Shown: positions 53,996 to 63,664, counted from the first letter of the stretch. The stretch is 64,000 bases of DNA from CAMDPA01 sp964574325 (GCA_964574325.1 CAZNMY010000002.1:160661-224660); one strand, 5' to 3'. A program made the numbers and translations. The notes: generated by a model from the sequence alone, not told the origin.

Positions 53996-55681
53996 TCACA
54001 CCAGACACACCAACACCTTCACGATCGGCTTCTTGCCCCAGGCCTGATCGACGGCAGCGCGAACCGCTCGCTTCAAGGCATCGGCGACCATCTTGTCGTC
54101 CTTGCGCCGCTTCATCGGAATGCTCTCCAGCGTCCCGTCGACGATCTTGAACACGGCCTCTTCCATCGACCGGCCGTCGAGCGTGGTCTGCGGAATTCCG
54201 TCGAGCGCGACCTCCGGGTCGGCACAGACCTCGCCGTGCTTGTCGATCGCAACCGCCACACACACGATGCCGGCGAACGAAAGCCGCCGCCGCTCCCGCA
54301 CCGGCCCTTCGATCGACGGCACGATCAGCTTGCCGTCGCGGTAGAACCGCCCGACCGGCACGTCTGCGACCACCTTGGCCGGACGCGGCAGCAGACGCAG
54401 CATCTGCCCGTTGTAGGCGACGTGCGTCTCCGGCACGCCGGCTTGCCGCGCGAGTTTGGCGTGCTCCTCCATGTGGCGCGCCTCGCCGTGCATCGGCACC
54501 GCGAGTTTGGGCTTCAGGAACGCATACATCTGCTTCAGCTCTTCGCGTCGCGGATGCCCGGTGACGTGCACCAGCGCATCGCTGTCGGTGATGACCTCGA
54601 CGCCGAGCCGCGCGAGACTGTTCTGGATCTTGCCGATGCCGATCTCGTTGCCGGGAATCGGCCGCGACGAGAAGATCACCATATCCCCGCGCGTGAGCTT
54701 GATCTCCGGATGCTCGCCTTCCGCGATCCGCGCCATGGCAGCGCGTGCCTCGCCCTGGCTGCCGGTGCACAAGGCCACCACTTCGTGCGGCTCGAGATAG
54801 CCGAAATGCTGCTGATCGAGCGCCGACAGGCTCTCGGGCAGATAGCCCGTATCCTTGGCGACCTGGATCACACGATGCAGCGCGCGGCCCGACACGACGA
54901 GCTTGCGCCCCGCCGCTTCGGCCGCATCCGCCACCGCCTTCACGCGCGCGACGTTGGAGGCGAACGATGTCACCGCCACCCGCCGCTTGGCGCCCTTGAT
55001 GATCTTCGCGATCGACTGGCCGACCTCCGTTTCCGACGGCGAGCGTCCATGCCGCAGCGCATTCGTTGAATCACAGATCACGACGTCGACGCCTGCCTCG
55101 CCGAGCTTGGCGAGCTTGGCTTCGTCGGCCGCCTCGCCGACCAGCGGCGTCGCGTCGAACTTCCAGTCCCCGGTATGGAACACGGTGCCGAGGTCGGTGC
55201 GGATCACGACGCCGGACGGTTCCGGGATCGAATGCGCCAGCGTCACCAGCTCCAGATCGAACGGCCCGATGTTGAAGCGGCTGCCCATCTTGACGATGGT
55301 GATCGGCAGCTTCACCCGGTTGCCGTTCTCGACGACCTTGGCGGCGAGCATGCCCGCCGTGAACGGCGTCGCGTAGATCGGGCACTTGAGCTTAGGCCAC
55401 AAGTCGAGCACGGCGCCGATGTGGTCCTCGTGCGCATGCGTCAGCAGGAGACCTGCGAGCGCGCCCTTTTCCGCCTCGATGAACCTGAGATCCGGCAGCA
55501 CGATGTCGACGCCCGGCTCGTTCTCGTGCGGAAACGTGAGTCCGAGATCGACCATCAGCCATTGCCGGGCTTTCGGCGTGCCGATGCCGTAAAGGTAGGC
55601 ATTCATTCCGATTTCGCCGAGCCCGCCCATGGCTACGAGCACGAGCTCACCGCTGCTGCGGGCCGTGGTAGTCTCGTTCAT
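53996..55681 (-). CDS. rnj: Ribonuclease J
   Basis: A 561-aa metallo-beta-lactamase/beta-CASP nuclease. LLTHAHEDHIGAVLDLW (HxHxDH), FHTGDWKFD, CDSTNAL, and beta-CASP motifs including HVTGHPRREEL. It processes and degrades RNA with 5'-3' exo- and endonuclease activity. ATG 55681 has AAGGA about nine bases upstream, while an in-frame GTG 55699 overlaps the birA stop. Translationally close to birA. Confidence 0.9.
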   Translation of the reverse strand: MNETTTARSSGELVLVAMGGLGEIGMNAYLYGIGTPKARQWLMVDLGLTFPHENEPGVDIVLPDLRFIEAEKGALAGLLLTHAHEDHIGAVLDLWPKLKCPIYATPFTAGMLAAKVVENGNRVKLPITIVKMGSRFNIGPFDLELVTLAHSIPEPSGVVIRTDLGTVFHTGDWKFDATPLVGEAADEAKLAKLGEAGVDVVICDSTNALRHGRSPSETEVGQSIAKIIKGAKRRVAVTSFASNVARVKAVADAAEAAGRKLVVSGRALHRVIQVAKDTGYLPESLSALDQQHFGYLEPHEVVALCTGSQGEARAAMARIAEGEHPEIKLTRGDMVIFSSRPIPGNEIGIGKIQNSLARLGVEVITDSDALVHVTGHPRREELKQMYAFLKPKLAVPMHGEARHMEEHAKLARQAGVPETHVAYNGQMLRLLPRPAKVVADVPVGRFYRDGKLIVPSIEGPVRERRRLSFAGIVCVAVAIDKHGEVCADPEVALDGIPQTTLDGRSMEEAVFKIVDGTLESIPMKRRKDDKMVADALKRAVRAAVDQAWGKKPIVKVLVCLV

Positions 55682-55695
55682 ATCAAGATGATCCT

Positions 55696-56481
55696 TCACT
55701 CGTGCGCAGTACTCGTGCGCGGTAACAGGTTCACGTCCCCGAACGTGAACCGTCGCGGAGTTTCAGAACTCGGCGGGACACTATCAACCAGAAGCGCCCC
55801 TGTCTCGTCTATTCCAGCGAAAGTTCCGCATACCCGTTCAGCACCCGTATCGATCTCGACGGCCTGCCCCGTTCCCCCGCACCGCGCGAGCCACGCCGCC
55901 CGCACGACATCGAAGCACGCGCCCCTCTCCCATGCCGCCAGCCAGCGCCGCATATGCAGGTCGAGCACGACGAGAAGCTCCCGCGGCGACACCGACGCAC
56001 CGAGCCCGCTCAGCGCTGCGATGGCGCGGCCTTCGATCGCCGGTGCATCGGCGATGTTGACGCCGATCCCCACCGCCGCCACGGTCTGCCCGCCGCTCGT
56101 GGTGCTCTCGATCAGGATGCCGCCAAGCTTCGCCTCGCCCAGCAGGATGTCGTTCGGCCATTTGAGCCGCAGCCCCGCCGCGGAAGCCTTTTCCTGACCG
56201 CCCGCGATTTCCGCCAGCGCATCGTAGAGCGCGACCCCGGTGACCAGCGACAGCTGATGCAGATGTGCCATGCCGCAGCCCGGCGAGAACAGCAGCGTGG
56301 CCGCAAGATTTCCTTCGCGCGACACCCACGACCGGCCAGAACGGCCCCGCCCCGCACGCTGCAGGCGCGCGGTGATCCACACCGGGCCCCGCTCGCCCGT
56401 TACCGCGCGGCGCATGGCCTCTGAGTTCGTAGAGTCGACCTCATCGAGTTCGACGACTGAAAACGTCGGTCTCTCGTGCAC
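55696..56481 (-). CDS. birA: Biotin-[acetyl-CoA-carboxylase] ligase
   Basis: A 261-aa monofunctional BirA without an N-terminal HTH: LDEVDSTNSEAMRR, RAGRGRSGRSWVSREGNLAATLL (biotin/ATP loop), LRLKWPNDILLG and KLGGILIES. It attaches biotin to carboxylase carrier domains. Starts GTG 56481 directly after nuoN (two bases), in the usual nuoN-birA-rnj order of alphaproteobacteria. Confidence 0.9.
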   Translation of the reverse strand: MHERPTFSVVELDEVDSTNSEAMRRAVTGERGPVWITARLQRAGRGRSGRSWVSREGNLAATLLFSPGCGMAHLHQLSLVTGVALYDALAEIAGGQEKASAAGLRLKWPNDILLGEAKLGGILIESTTSGGQTVAAVGIGVNIADAPAIEGRAIAALSGLGASVSPRELLVVLDLHMRRWLAAWERGACFDVVRAAWLARCGGTGQAVEIDTGAERVCGTFAGIDETGALLVDSVPPSSETPRRFTFGDVNLLPRTSTAHE

Positions 56482-56483
56482 CT

Positions 56484-57935
56484 TCAGTACCGGAACGAAG
56501 CCGCTGCCGTGCTCGCCGCATTGACCAGCGGCGACGGCGCCACGACGAACAGCAGCACGAAGATCGCCGATGCCGCCACCACGAATCCGACCTTCATCCG
56601 CACCGGCAGGAACGCCTGCGCCGGCTTGTCGAAGTACATCACCTTGACGATGCGCAGGTAGTAGTAGGCACCGATCACGCTCGCCACCACACCGATCACC
56701 GACAGCGTGTAGTAGCCCGACTTGATCGCCGGCATGAACGCGTAGAACTTCGCCCAGAACCCGGCGAGCGGAGGAATACCGGCGAGCGAGAACATCAGCG
56801 CCGCCATCGCCGCCGCCAGCGGCCCGTTACGTTCGGCGAGCCCCGCGAGTTCGTCGATCTCCTCGACCGAGCCTTCGTCGCGCCGCATCGCGAGCACGCA
56901 CGCGAACGAGCCGAGCGTCATGACGACGTAGATCGCCATGTAGATCAGCACGCCCTGCACACCCTCCTTCGTGTTGGTCACGAGCGGCACCAGCGCGAAG
57001 CCGACGTTGGCGATCGACGAATAGGCGAGCAGCCGCTTGATATTGGTCTGCCCGATCGCAGCGAACGCGCCCAGCAGCATCGAGGCGATCGCCAGGAACG
57101 CCACGATCTGCTGCCACTGACCGGCGATCCCCGGGAAGGCGCTCGTGACCACCCGAACGAGCAGCGCCATCGCCGCCACCTTCGGCGCCGCCGAGAAGAA
57201 CGCCGTCACCGGCGTCGGCGCGCCCTCGTAGACATCGGGCGTCCACATGTGGAACGGCACCGCCGAGATCTTGAACGCGATGCCGACCAGCAGGAACACC
57301 AGACCGAACACGAGGCCGACGTTGGCCATCGCGTCGGCGCCCTTCGCGACCTGCGCGATGCCGGCGAACGTCGTAGCGCCGGTGAACCCGTACACCAGCG
57401 ATGCGCCGTAGAGCAGCATCCCCGACGACAGCGCCCCCAGCACGAAATACTTCAGGCCCGCCTCGCTCGAACGCACATCGTCGCGCCTGAATGCAGCAAC
57501 GACATAGAGCGAAAGGCTCTGCAGCTCGAGGCCGAGGTAGAGCGACAGCAGATCGCCCGCCGAGATCATCATCATCATGCCCGCGGTCGCGAGCAGGATC
57601 AGCACCGGATATTCGAATTTCAGAACCTTGTGGTCGCGGAAATCGTCGATCGACAGCAGGATCGCCGCCGCCGAAGCGCCCAGCGCGATGATCTTCATGA
57701 ACCGGCCGAAACCGTCGTCGATGAACGCCCCGCCGAACAGGGTCGCGCCCGTACCCGGTTGGCTCAGCACGAGCCAGCCGGCGATCCCCAACAGCAGGAT
57801 CGCGAGCCACGACACTGTTTCCGCCTCGCGGTCGTTGTCGGGACGGAACACGCCCCACATCGTCAGCACGAGCGCACCGCCTGCGACCACCAGTTCGGGC
57901 CACATCGGAGCAATGGAGTTGAGGAACTGCATCAT
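56484..57935 (-). CDS. nuoN: NADH dehydrogenase subunit N
   Basis: A 483-aa, 14-helix antiporter-like complex I subunit. SAGDLLSLYLGLELQSLSLYVV, FKISAVPFHMWTPDVYEGAPTPVTAF with the conserved Lys, and IGQTNIKRLLAYSSIANVG are diagnostic. It takes part in proton translocation. Last nuo gene of the leftward run. Confidence 0.95.
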   Translation of the reverse strand: MMQFLNSIAPMWPELVVAGGALVLTMWGVFRPDNDREAETVSWLAILLLGIAGWLVLSQPGTGATLFGGAFIDDGFGRFMKIIALGASAAAILLSIDDFRDHKVLKFEYPVLILLATAGMMMMISAGDLLSLYLGLELQSLSLYVVAAFRRDDVRSSEAGLKYFVLGALSSGMLLYGASLVYGFTGATTFAGIAQVAKGADAMANVGLVFGLVFLLVGIAFKISAVPFHMWTPDVYEGAPTPVTAFFSAAPKVAAMALLVRVVTSAFPGIAGQWQQIVAFLAIASMLLGAFAAIGQTNIKRLLAYSSIANVGFALVPLVTNTKEGVQGVLIYMAIYVVMTLGSFACVLAMRRDEGSVEEIDELAGLAERNGPLAAAMAALMFSLAGIPPLAGFWAKFYAFMPAIKSGYYTLSVIGVVASVIGAYYYLRIVKVMYFDKPAQAFLPVRMKVGFVVAASAIFVLLFVVAPSPLVNAASTAAASFRY

Positions 57936-57962
57936 GTCGGCTTGCCCGTGCGCTTTTCTTTT

Positions 57963-59477
57963 CTACTTCTTCAGCTCGGCCGCTTTGGTGCGGATCGCCG
58001 CCTCGTACTGCCCGACGAGCTTCTTGACCGCCGGCCCGGTCACGTCGAGGATCGGTGCAGGCTGCACGCCGAGATAGATCGTCAGCACCACCAGCGGCGC
58101 CAGGATCGCGATCTCGCGCGGCCCCATGTCGGTGATCGCCTTCAGCGACGGCTTGTCCAGCACCCCGTAGATCATCCGCCGGTAGAGGTAGAGCGCGTAG
58201 CCCGCCGACAGGATCACGCCGAACGTCGCGAAGAACGCCACCGACGTGTTCACCTTGAACGCACCCAGCAGCGTCAGGAACTCGCCGACGAAACCACTCG
58301 TGCCCGGCAGGCCGACGTTGGCCATCGTGAACACCATGAAGCAGAACGCGTAGATCGGCATCCGATGCACAAGCCCGCCGTAAGCAGCGATCTCGCGCGT
58401 ATGCATCCGGTCGTAGACGACGCCGACGCACAGGAACAGCGCCGCCGACACGATGCCGTGCGACAGCATCTGGAAGATCGCGCCGTCGACGCCCTGCTGC
58501 GTGAAGGTGAAGATGCCCATCGTCACGAAGCCCATGTGCGCGACCGACGAATAGGCGATCAGCTTCTTCACGTCTTCCTGCGCCAGCGCGACGAGCGACG
58601 TGTAGATGATCGCGACCACCGACATCACGAACACCAGCGTCGCGAACTCCTGGCTCGCGAGCGGGAACATCGGCATCGAGAAGCGCAGGAAGCCGTAGCC
58701 GCCCATCTTCAGCAGGATACCGGCCAGGATCACCGAGCCCGCCGTCGGCGCCTCGACGTGGGCGTCGGGCAGCCACGTGTGCACCGGCCACATCGGCATC
58801 TTCACCGCGAACGAGGCGAAGAACGCCAGCCACAACCACCACTGCATGTCGCGCGGGAAGCTCGACTTGTCGATCAGCGTCGGGATGTCGGTCGTGCCCG
58901 CGTGCCAGTACATCGCCATGATCGCGAGCAGCATCAGCACCGAGCCGAGCAGCGTGTAGAGGAAGAACTTGAAGCTCGCGTAGACGCGCCGCTGCCCGCC
59001 CCACACACCGATGATCAGGAACATCGGGATCAGGCCGGCCTCGAAGAACAGGTAGAACAGCACCATGTCGAGCGCGGTGAACACGCCGATCATCATGGTC
59101 TCGAGGATCAGGAACGCGATCATGTAGTCCTTGACGCGCCGCTCGATCGACTCCCACGAGGCGAGAATGCACAGCGGCATCAGAAACGTCGTCAGGATCA
59201 CGAACAGCATCGAGATGCCGTCGACGCCCATCTTGTAGCGCAGCGGCCCGAGCCACTCGCGGTCCTCGACGAACTGGAGGCCGGGGTTAGCCTTGTCGAA
59301 GGTGATCCAGATCGGCAGCGACACCGCGAACGTGATGATCGTCGTCCACAGCGCGATCCAGCGCGCGTTGCGGCGACCGGCTTCATCGTCGCCACCGGCC
59401 ATCAGCATGATCAGCAACGCGCCCACCAGCGGCAGGAACGTGACCAGCGACAGGATCGGCGTATTGGCAATGCTCAT
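57963..59477 (-). CDS. nuoM: NADH dehydrogenase subunit M
   Basis: A 504-aa complex I subunit: MVLFYLFFEAGLIPMFLIIGVWGG, VKMPMWPVHTWLPDAHVEAPTAGSV, EDVKKLIAYSSVAHMGFV, LPGTSGFVGEFL. ATG 59477 overlaps the nuoL TGA (ATGA). Stop TAG. Confidence 0.95.
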   Translation of the reverse strand: MSIANTPILSLVTFLPLVGALLIMLMAGGDDEAGRRNARWIALWTTIITFAVSLPIWITFDKANPGLQFVEDREWLGPLRYKMGVDGISMLFVILTTFLMPLCILASWESIERRVKDYMIAFLILETMMIGVFTALDMVLFYLFFEAGLIPMFLIIGVWGGQRRVYASFKFFLYTLLGSVLMLLAIMAMYWHAGTTDIPTLIDKSSFPRDMQWWLWLAFFASFAVKMPMWPVHTWLPDAHVEAPTAGSVILAGILLKMGGYGFLRFSMPMFPLASQEFATLVFVMSVVAIIYTSLVALAQEDVKKLIAYSSVAHMGFVTMGIFTFTQQGVDGAIFQMLSHGIVSAALFLCVGVVYDRMHTREIAAYGGLVHRMPIYAFCFMVFTMANVGLPGTSGFVGEFLTLLGAFKVNTSVAFFATFGVILSAGYALYLYRRMIYGVLDKPSLKAITDMGPREIAILAPLVVLTIYLGVQPAPILDVTGPAVKKLVGQYEAAIRTKAAELKK

Positions 59478-61648
59478 TTCGGCACCCCGCCCTGGAACAT
59501 GACCCAGGTGATGATCAACGCGACGCCGATCAGCATCGCGAAGGCATAGTGATAGAGATAACCCGACTGCAGCTTGATCACGCGGCCGGTAACATCCTGC
59601 ACCCGTGCGGCGATGCCGTCGGGCCCGAGCCCGTCGATCACGCGGCCGTCGCCGCCCTTCCAAAGCAGCCGCCCGATCCAGAACGCCGGCCGCACGAACA
59701 GCCGGTCGTAAAGCTCGTCGAAGTACCACTTGTTGAGGAAGAACAGGTAGAGCGGCTTGAACGCGCGCGCGGTCGCCGCCGGCAGGCTCGGCACCTGGAT
59801 GTAGTAGATCCAGGCCAGCACGAAGCCCGACGCCATCGCCGCGAACGGCGCCCAGCCCACCCATTTCGGGATCTCGTGCATCGCGTGCAGGATGTGGTTC
59901 TTCTCGCCCTCGAAGATCGCCTTGCCCCAGAACACCTTGTAGGGATCGACGCCGCCGGGGCTGTGCGCTGTCCCGATGAACAGCGACGTGAACACCGCGC
60001 CCGCCGCCACAGCACCGAGCGCCAGCACGAACAGCGGCACCAGCATCACCAGCGGACTCTCGTGCGGCTGATGGCCGTGGTCGTCGTGCCCATGCCCGTG
60101 ACCGTGCCCGGGGTCAGACCCCGCGGGTCTGACCCCATGACCGGCGTGATCAGCGTGCGCCCCATGGCCCGAGGTCAGACCCGCAGGGTCTGACCCCTTG
60201 TGCGCCCCATGCGCAGCGTGCTCGGCATGATGCTTACCGTCGTGGCTGTCGTGGCCGTGATCCTTGTGATCGTCGTCATGACCATGCCCCCACCGCGCCG
60301 TGCCGTGGAACGTCATGAACATCAGCCGCCACGAGTAGAACGACGTCATGAACGCCGCGACCACCAGCAGCCAGAACGCATAGTTCGACGGCGTGTGCGC
60401 AGCATAAGCCGCCTCGATGATCGCGTCCTTGGAATGGAAGCCCGCGAACCCGATCAGGTGCGGAATGCCCACGCCCGTCAGCGCCAGCGTACCGATCAGC
60501 ATCATCGCCCAGGTCGTGCGGATATGCGGCGCGAGCCCACCCATCTTCCGCATATCCTGCTCGTGATGCATCGCATGGATCACCGAGCCCGCGCCGAGGA
60601 ACAAGAGCGCCTTGAAGAACGCGTGCGTGAAGAGATGGAAGATGCCCGCCGTGTAGGCGCCGACGCCGCACGCGACGAACATGTAGCCGAGCTGCGAGCA
60701 CGTCGAATACGCGATCACCCGCTTGATGTCGTTCTGCACGAGACCCACGGTCGCCGCGAAGAACGCCGTCACCGCGCCGATCAGCGTCACGAACTGCAGC
60801 GCATGCGGCGCATATTCGAACACCGGCGACAGCCGCGCGACCATGAACACGCCCGCGGTCACCATCGTCGCGGCGTGGATCAGCGCCGACACCGGCGTCG
60901 GGCCTTCCATCGCGTCCGGCAACCACGTGTGCAGCAGGAACTGCGCCGACTTGCCCATCGCGCCCATGAACAGCAGCAGGCACACGCACGTCGGCACGTC
61001 GACCTGATAGCCGACGAAATCCATCGACTTGCCGACGAGCCCCGGCGCTGCCGCGAACACCGCGTCGAACTGTATCGATTTCGTCAGCGCGAACAGCGCG
61101 AACACGCCGAGCGCAAACCCGAAGTCGCCGACCCGATTGACCACGAACGCCTTGATCGCTGCCGCATTCGCTTCCGGCTTTTTGTACCAGAACCCGATCA
61201 GCAGATACGACGCGAGACCGACGCCCTCCCAACCGAAGAACATCTGCAGAAGGTTGTCGCTCGTGACGAGCGCCAGCATCGCGAACGTGAACAGCGACAG
61301 ATACGCGAAGAACCGCGGTCTGTGCTCGTCCTCCGCCATGTACCCGATCGAATAGAGATGCACGAGCGCCGACACCGTGTTGACGACGACCAGCATGACC
61401 GCCGTCAGCGTGTCGATCCGCAAGGCCCACGACACCTCGAGATCACCCGACGTGATCCACGGCGCGATCGGCACCTTGATCGCCTGGTGGCCGATACCCA
61501 CCTGATAGAAGACGATCCACGACAGCACCGCGGCGATCATCACGAACAGCGTCGTGACGATCTCGCTCGGGCGCGGCCCCAGCGCGCGGCCGAAGAACCC
61601 CGCGATGATGGCGCCGGCGAGCGGCAGGAATAGTATCGAGGCGTGCAT
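59474..61648 (-). CDS. nuoL: NADH dehydrogenase subunit L with a His-rich insertion
   Basis: A 724-aa subunit, longer than usual. MFFGWEGVGLASYLLIGFWY, GKSAQFLLHTWLPDAMEGPTPVSALIHAATMV and NDIKRVIAYSTCSQLGYM identify it. Residues ~450-525 form an extra loop of His/Asp/Gly (GHDDDHKDHGHDSHDG and similar) before the C-terminal helices and the lateral helix HL. Part of the loop is encoded by two copies of a palindromic DNA unit. Confidence 0.95.
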   Translation of the reverse strand: MHASILFLPLAGAIIAGFFGRALGPRPSEIVTTLFVMIAAVLSWIVFYQVGIGHQAIKVPIAPWITSGDLEVSWALRIDTLTAVMLVVVNTVSALVHLYSIGYMAEDEHRPRFFAYLSLFTFAMLALVTSDNLLQMFFGWEGVGLASYLLIGFWYKKPEANAAAIKAFVVNRVGDFGFALGVFALFALTKSIQFDAVFAAAPGLVGKSMDFVGYQVDVPTCVCLLLFMGAMGKSAQFLLHTWLPDAMEGPTPVSALIHAATMVTAGVFMVARLSPVFEYAPHALQFVTLIGAVTAFFAATVGLVQNDIKRVIAYSTCSQLGYMFVACGVGAYTAGIFHLFTHAFFKALLFLGAGSVIHAMHHEQDMRKMGGLAPHIRTTWAMMLIGTLALTGVGIPHLIGFAGFHSKDAIIEAAYAAHTPSNYAFWLLVVAAFMTSFYSWRLMFMTFHGTARWGHGHDDDHKDHGHDSHDGKHHAEHAAHGAHKGSDPAGLTSGHGAHADHAGHGVRPAGSDPGHGHGHGHDDHGHQPHESPLVMLVPLFVLALGAVAAGAVFTSLFIGTAHSPGGVDPYKVFWGKAIFEGEKNHILHAMHEIPKWVGWAPFAAMASGFVLAWIYYIQVPSLPAATARAFKPLYLFFLNKWYFDELYDRLFVRPAFWIGRLLWKGGDGRVIDGLGPDGIAARVQDVTGRVIKLQSGYLYHYAFAMLIGVALIITWVMFQGGVPK
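60110..60136. repeat. Palindromic unit inside nuoL, copy 1
   Basis: GGGGTCAGACCC-CGC-GGGTCTGACCCC, a near-perfect palindrome lying in frame in the His-rich loop. Such REP-like units normally sit between genes. Confidence 0.8.
60173..60197. repeat. Palindromic unit inside nuoL, copy 2
   Basis: GGTCAGACCC-GCA-GGGTCTGACC plus CC, the second copy, 36 bases from the first, encoding KGSDPAGLTS-like residues on the minus strand. Confidence 0.8.
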
Positions 61649-61798
61649 TATTCTCGACCTTGGTATCTCGGCAGTCGGCAGTCGGTAATCGGCAATCGGG
61701 GGTGTCTCACCATGTTTCGTTCGATCCCGCTGCCTGCGTCCGCTACTGCTGCCCTTTTACTTCCGACTGCCGATCTGCCGATTGCCGATCTGCCGTCC
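61649..61798. repeat. Short-repeat intergenic spacer between nuoK and nuoL
   Basis: The units TCGGCAGTCGGCAGTCGG and TCGGTAATCGGCAATCGG on one side are mirrored by CCGACTGCCGATCTGCCG and ATTGCCGATCTGCCG on the other. This produces a long imperfect hairpin inside the nuo operon. Confidence 0.6.
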
Positions 61799-62107
61799 CT
61801 AACCCTTCATCATGTTCACGTCCTCGACCGCGATCGAGCCGCGGTTGCGGAAGTAGACGACGACGATGGCAAGCCCGATGGCGGCTTCGGCAGCAGCCAC
61901 GGTCAGAACGAACAGCGCGAACACCTGTCCCACGAGATCGGCGTGGAACGAGGAGAACGCGACGAAGTTGATGTTCACGGCGAGCAGCATCAGCTCGACC
62001 GACATCAGGATGACGATCACGTTCTTCCGGTTGAGGAAGATGCCGAGGATGCCGAGCGTGAACAGGCACGCCGCCACCGTCAGGTAATGTCCAAGTCCGA
62101 CTGTCAT
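61799..62107 (-). CDS. nuoK: NADH dehydrogenase subunit K
   Basis: A 102-aa three-helix subunit: MTVGLGHYLTVAACLFTLGI, VIVILMSVELMLLAVNINFVAF with the conserved membrane Glu, and LTVAAAEAAIGLAIVVVYFR with the second Glu. Full length for the family. Confidence 0.95.
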   Translation of the reverse strand: MTVGLGHYLTVAACLFTLGILGIFLNRKNVIVILMSVELMLLAVNINFVAFSSFHADLVGQVFALFVLTVAAAEAAIGLAIVVVYFRNRGSIAVEDVNMMKG

Positions 62108-62139
62108 CTCGACCTCGAGGCTCCATCACTTCGTCCGCG

Positions 62140-62282
62140 TTTCTCCTCCCCCTTTGTGGGGGAGGTGGCCCGTCCTGCGAATGCAAGCGAGCTTAGTAGG
62201 GCCGGAGGGGGGGCTGGCTTCGCAGCGTTTTCCATCGAGGTTCCCCCACCCCTATCCCCTCCCCACAGGGGGGAGGGGGACC
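62140..62282. repeat. Intergenic palindromic repeat between nuoK and the small membrane gene
   Basis: CTCCTCCCCC-TTTGT-GGGGGAGGTGG at 62143-62168 and CCCCTCCCCAC-AGGGGGGAGGGGG near 62256-62281 enclose an AT-poor spacer. It resembles dispersed intergenic palindromes of Rhizobiales. Confidence 0.6.
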
Positions 62283-62311
62283 GGTTGTGCAATTCCGAAA
62301 AGCTGCCGTCA

Positions 62312-62596
62312 TCACGGCGCCAACGACAACGCCCCCTGCCACAACGGCCGCGTCACGCTGACGATCAGCCCCACCGCCATCGCCACGATCACAGCACCGA
62401 ACATGAACTCCTTGACGCTACCGCCCTTCGGCAGCACCGTACGTCGAGTGCCTTGCCCAGACTTACCTTGACCGCCCTTACCTTGCCCATTCCCGCCATC
62501 GAGCCCAAGCTGACGCCGCCGCCGCGCCTCCTCGATACTGGCGATCTTCGGATCGCGCTCGGGATCCTCGTCGTGATCGGCTCGCCCGTTTTTCAT
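62312..62596 (-). CDS. Small membrane-anchored protein embedded in the nuo operon (94 aa)
   Basis: ATG 62596 overlaps the nuoJ stop (ATGA). A charged N-terminus (ADHDEDPERDPKIASIEEARRRR), a Gly/Gln/Lys-rich linker, then one helix (FMFGAVIVAMAVGLIVSV). The coupling with nuoJ suggests a real gene. It is not a standard complex I subunit. Confidence 0.6.
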   Translation of the reverse strand: MKNGRADHDEDPERDPKIASIEEARRRRQLGLDGGNGQGKGGQGKSGQGTRRTVLPKGGSVKEFMFGAVIVAMAVGLIVSVTRPLWQGALSLAP

Positions 62597-63285
62597 GACC
62601 CGTCCCCACCGATGGGCTCGAGTGTCTTCTTCGCCGCTGGTTTGTCGGGAACGTTCGACTTGCGCGCCTCCGGCACGACGAACCCGCCGCTCGGCACCTT
62701 GACGACTTCCATCGCCGTCTTGGGCCCGCGCGCCACCTGGGCCGCGATCGACTGCCGGCGCACGCCCTCCTTGTGGCGCAGCGTCAGCACGATCGCGCCG
62801 ATCATCGCCACGAACAGGATGAGACCCGCCGCCTCGAAGTAATAGGCGTACTGCGTGTAGATCACGCGCCCCAGCGCCGTCGTGTTGTCGACGCCCGCCG
62901 CCTGGATCGGCACCGCCGCCTTGGCGAGCGCCGTCGGCTGCACCAGCCGGAAGCCCAGCACCATGATCAGCTCCGCGAGCACGATGCCCGCGATCAGCAG
63001 CCCCAGCGGCGCGTTCTTGATGAAGCCGGCCCTCAGCTCCGCGAAGTCGACGTCGAGCATCATCACCACGAACAGGAACAGCACCGCGACCGCGCCGACG
63101 TAGACGATGACGAGCAGCATCGCCAGGAACTCCGCGCCCAGCAGCACGAACAGCCCCGCCGCGTTGAAGAACGCCAGGATCAGGAACAGCACCGCGTGCA
63201 CGGGGTTCTTCGCCAGGATCACCATGGCGCCGGATGCCACCGCGAGCACCGCGAACAGGTAGAAAAATGCGTCAGCGAGCCACAT
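62593..63285 (-). CDS. nuoJ: NADH dehydrogenase subunit J
   Basis: A 230-aa subunit: five helices, VLFLILAFFNAAGLFVLLGAEFLAMLLVIVYVGAVAVLFLFVVMML is the conserved core with helix TM3. The Lys/Pro-rich C-terminal tail is longer than typical. Confidence 0.95.
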   Translation of the reverse strand: MWLADAFFYLFAVLAVASGAMVILAKNPVHAVLFLILAFFNAAGLFVLLGAEFLAMLLVIVYVGAVAVLFLFVVMMLDVDFAELRAGFIKNAPLGLLIAGIVLAELIMVLGFRLVQPTALAKAAVPIQAAGVDNTTALGRVIYTQYAYYFEAAGLILFVAMIGAIVLTLRHKEGVRRQSIAAQVARGPKTAMEVVKVPSGGFVVPEARKSNVPDKPAAKKTLEPIGGDGS

Positions 63286-63664
63286 CGCCCCTCACCTTCG
63301 GTGCTGGCGCGCTGAGGCGCCGCTCCTGCTCGGACGACACCGCCTTGCAGTGCCCCCGCCACAAAATCCAGTTCTTCACCCGCCTGTAGGGCGAGTAGGC
63401 CAGCAGCAATCCCATGCCGGCAGCGATGACCACCGTCTGGCTGAAGCCCGCCGTTTCGATTCCGGCCGCCCCGGCGCCCGCGATCCCCCACCGGGCGAGC
63501 GCCCACCCGAACGTAGCGAGCCCGCCGAGCGCCAGAACCGCCTGCACCCACCACCGCGACAGCTCCGCCGCCGCTTGATCGCGCGCGATCTCGCCGTAGC
63601 GGGCGAGCTCGTCGTCCGACAGCTTGAGCAACAGCGACTTTGCGGCCTCAGCGGTACTTGGCAT
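63272..63664 (-). CDS. Hypothetical membrane protein between nuoI and nuoJ (130 aa)
   Basis: ATG 63664 lies inside the nuoI end and its TGA lies inside the nuoJ start, so both junctions overlap. LLKLSDDELARYGEIARDQAAAELSRW precedes two hydrophobic segments (VQAVLALGGLATFGWALARW, TVVIAAGMGLLLAY). Not a known Nuo subunit; possible assembly partner. Confidence 0.6.
   Translation of the reverse strand: MPSTAEAAKSLLLKLSDDELARYGEIARDQAAAELSRWWVQAVLALGGLATFGWALARWGIAGAGAAGIETAGFSQTVVIAAGMGLLLAYSPYRRVKNWILWRGHCKAVSSEQERRLSAPAPKVRGDVAR

Noticed and set aside
57249..59549. Very long plus-strand open frame opposite nuoM/nuoN
   Set aside because: His/Arg/Gln-rich composition and full antisense overlap with conserved nuo genes show it is a shadow of high-GC codon bias.
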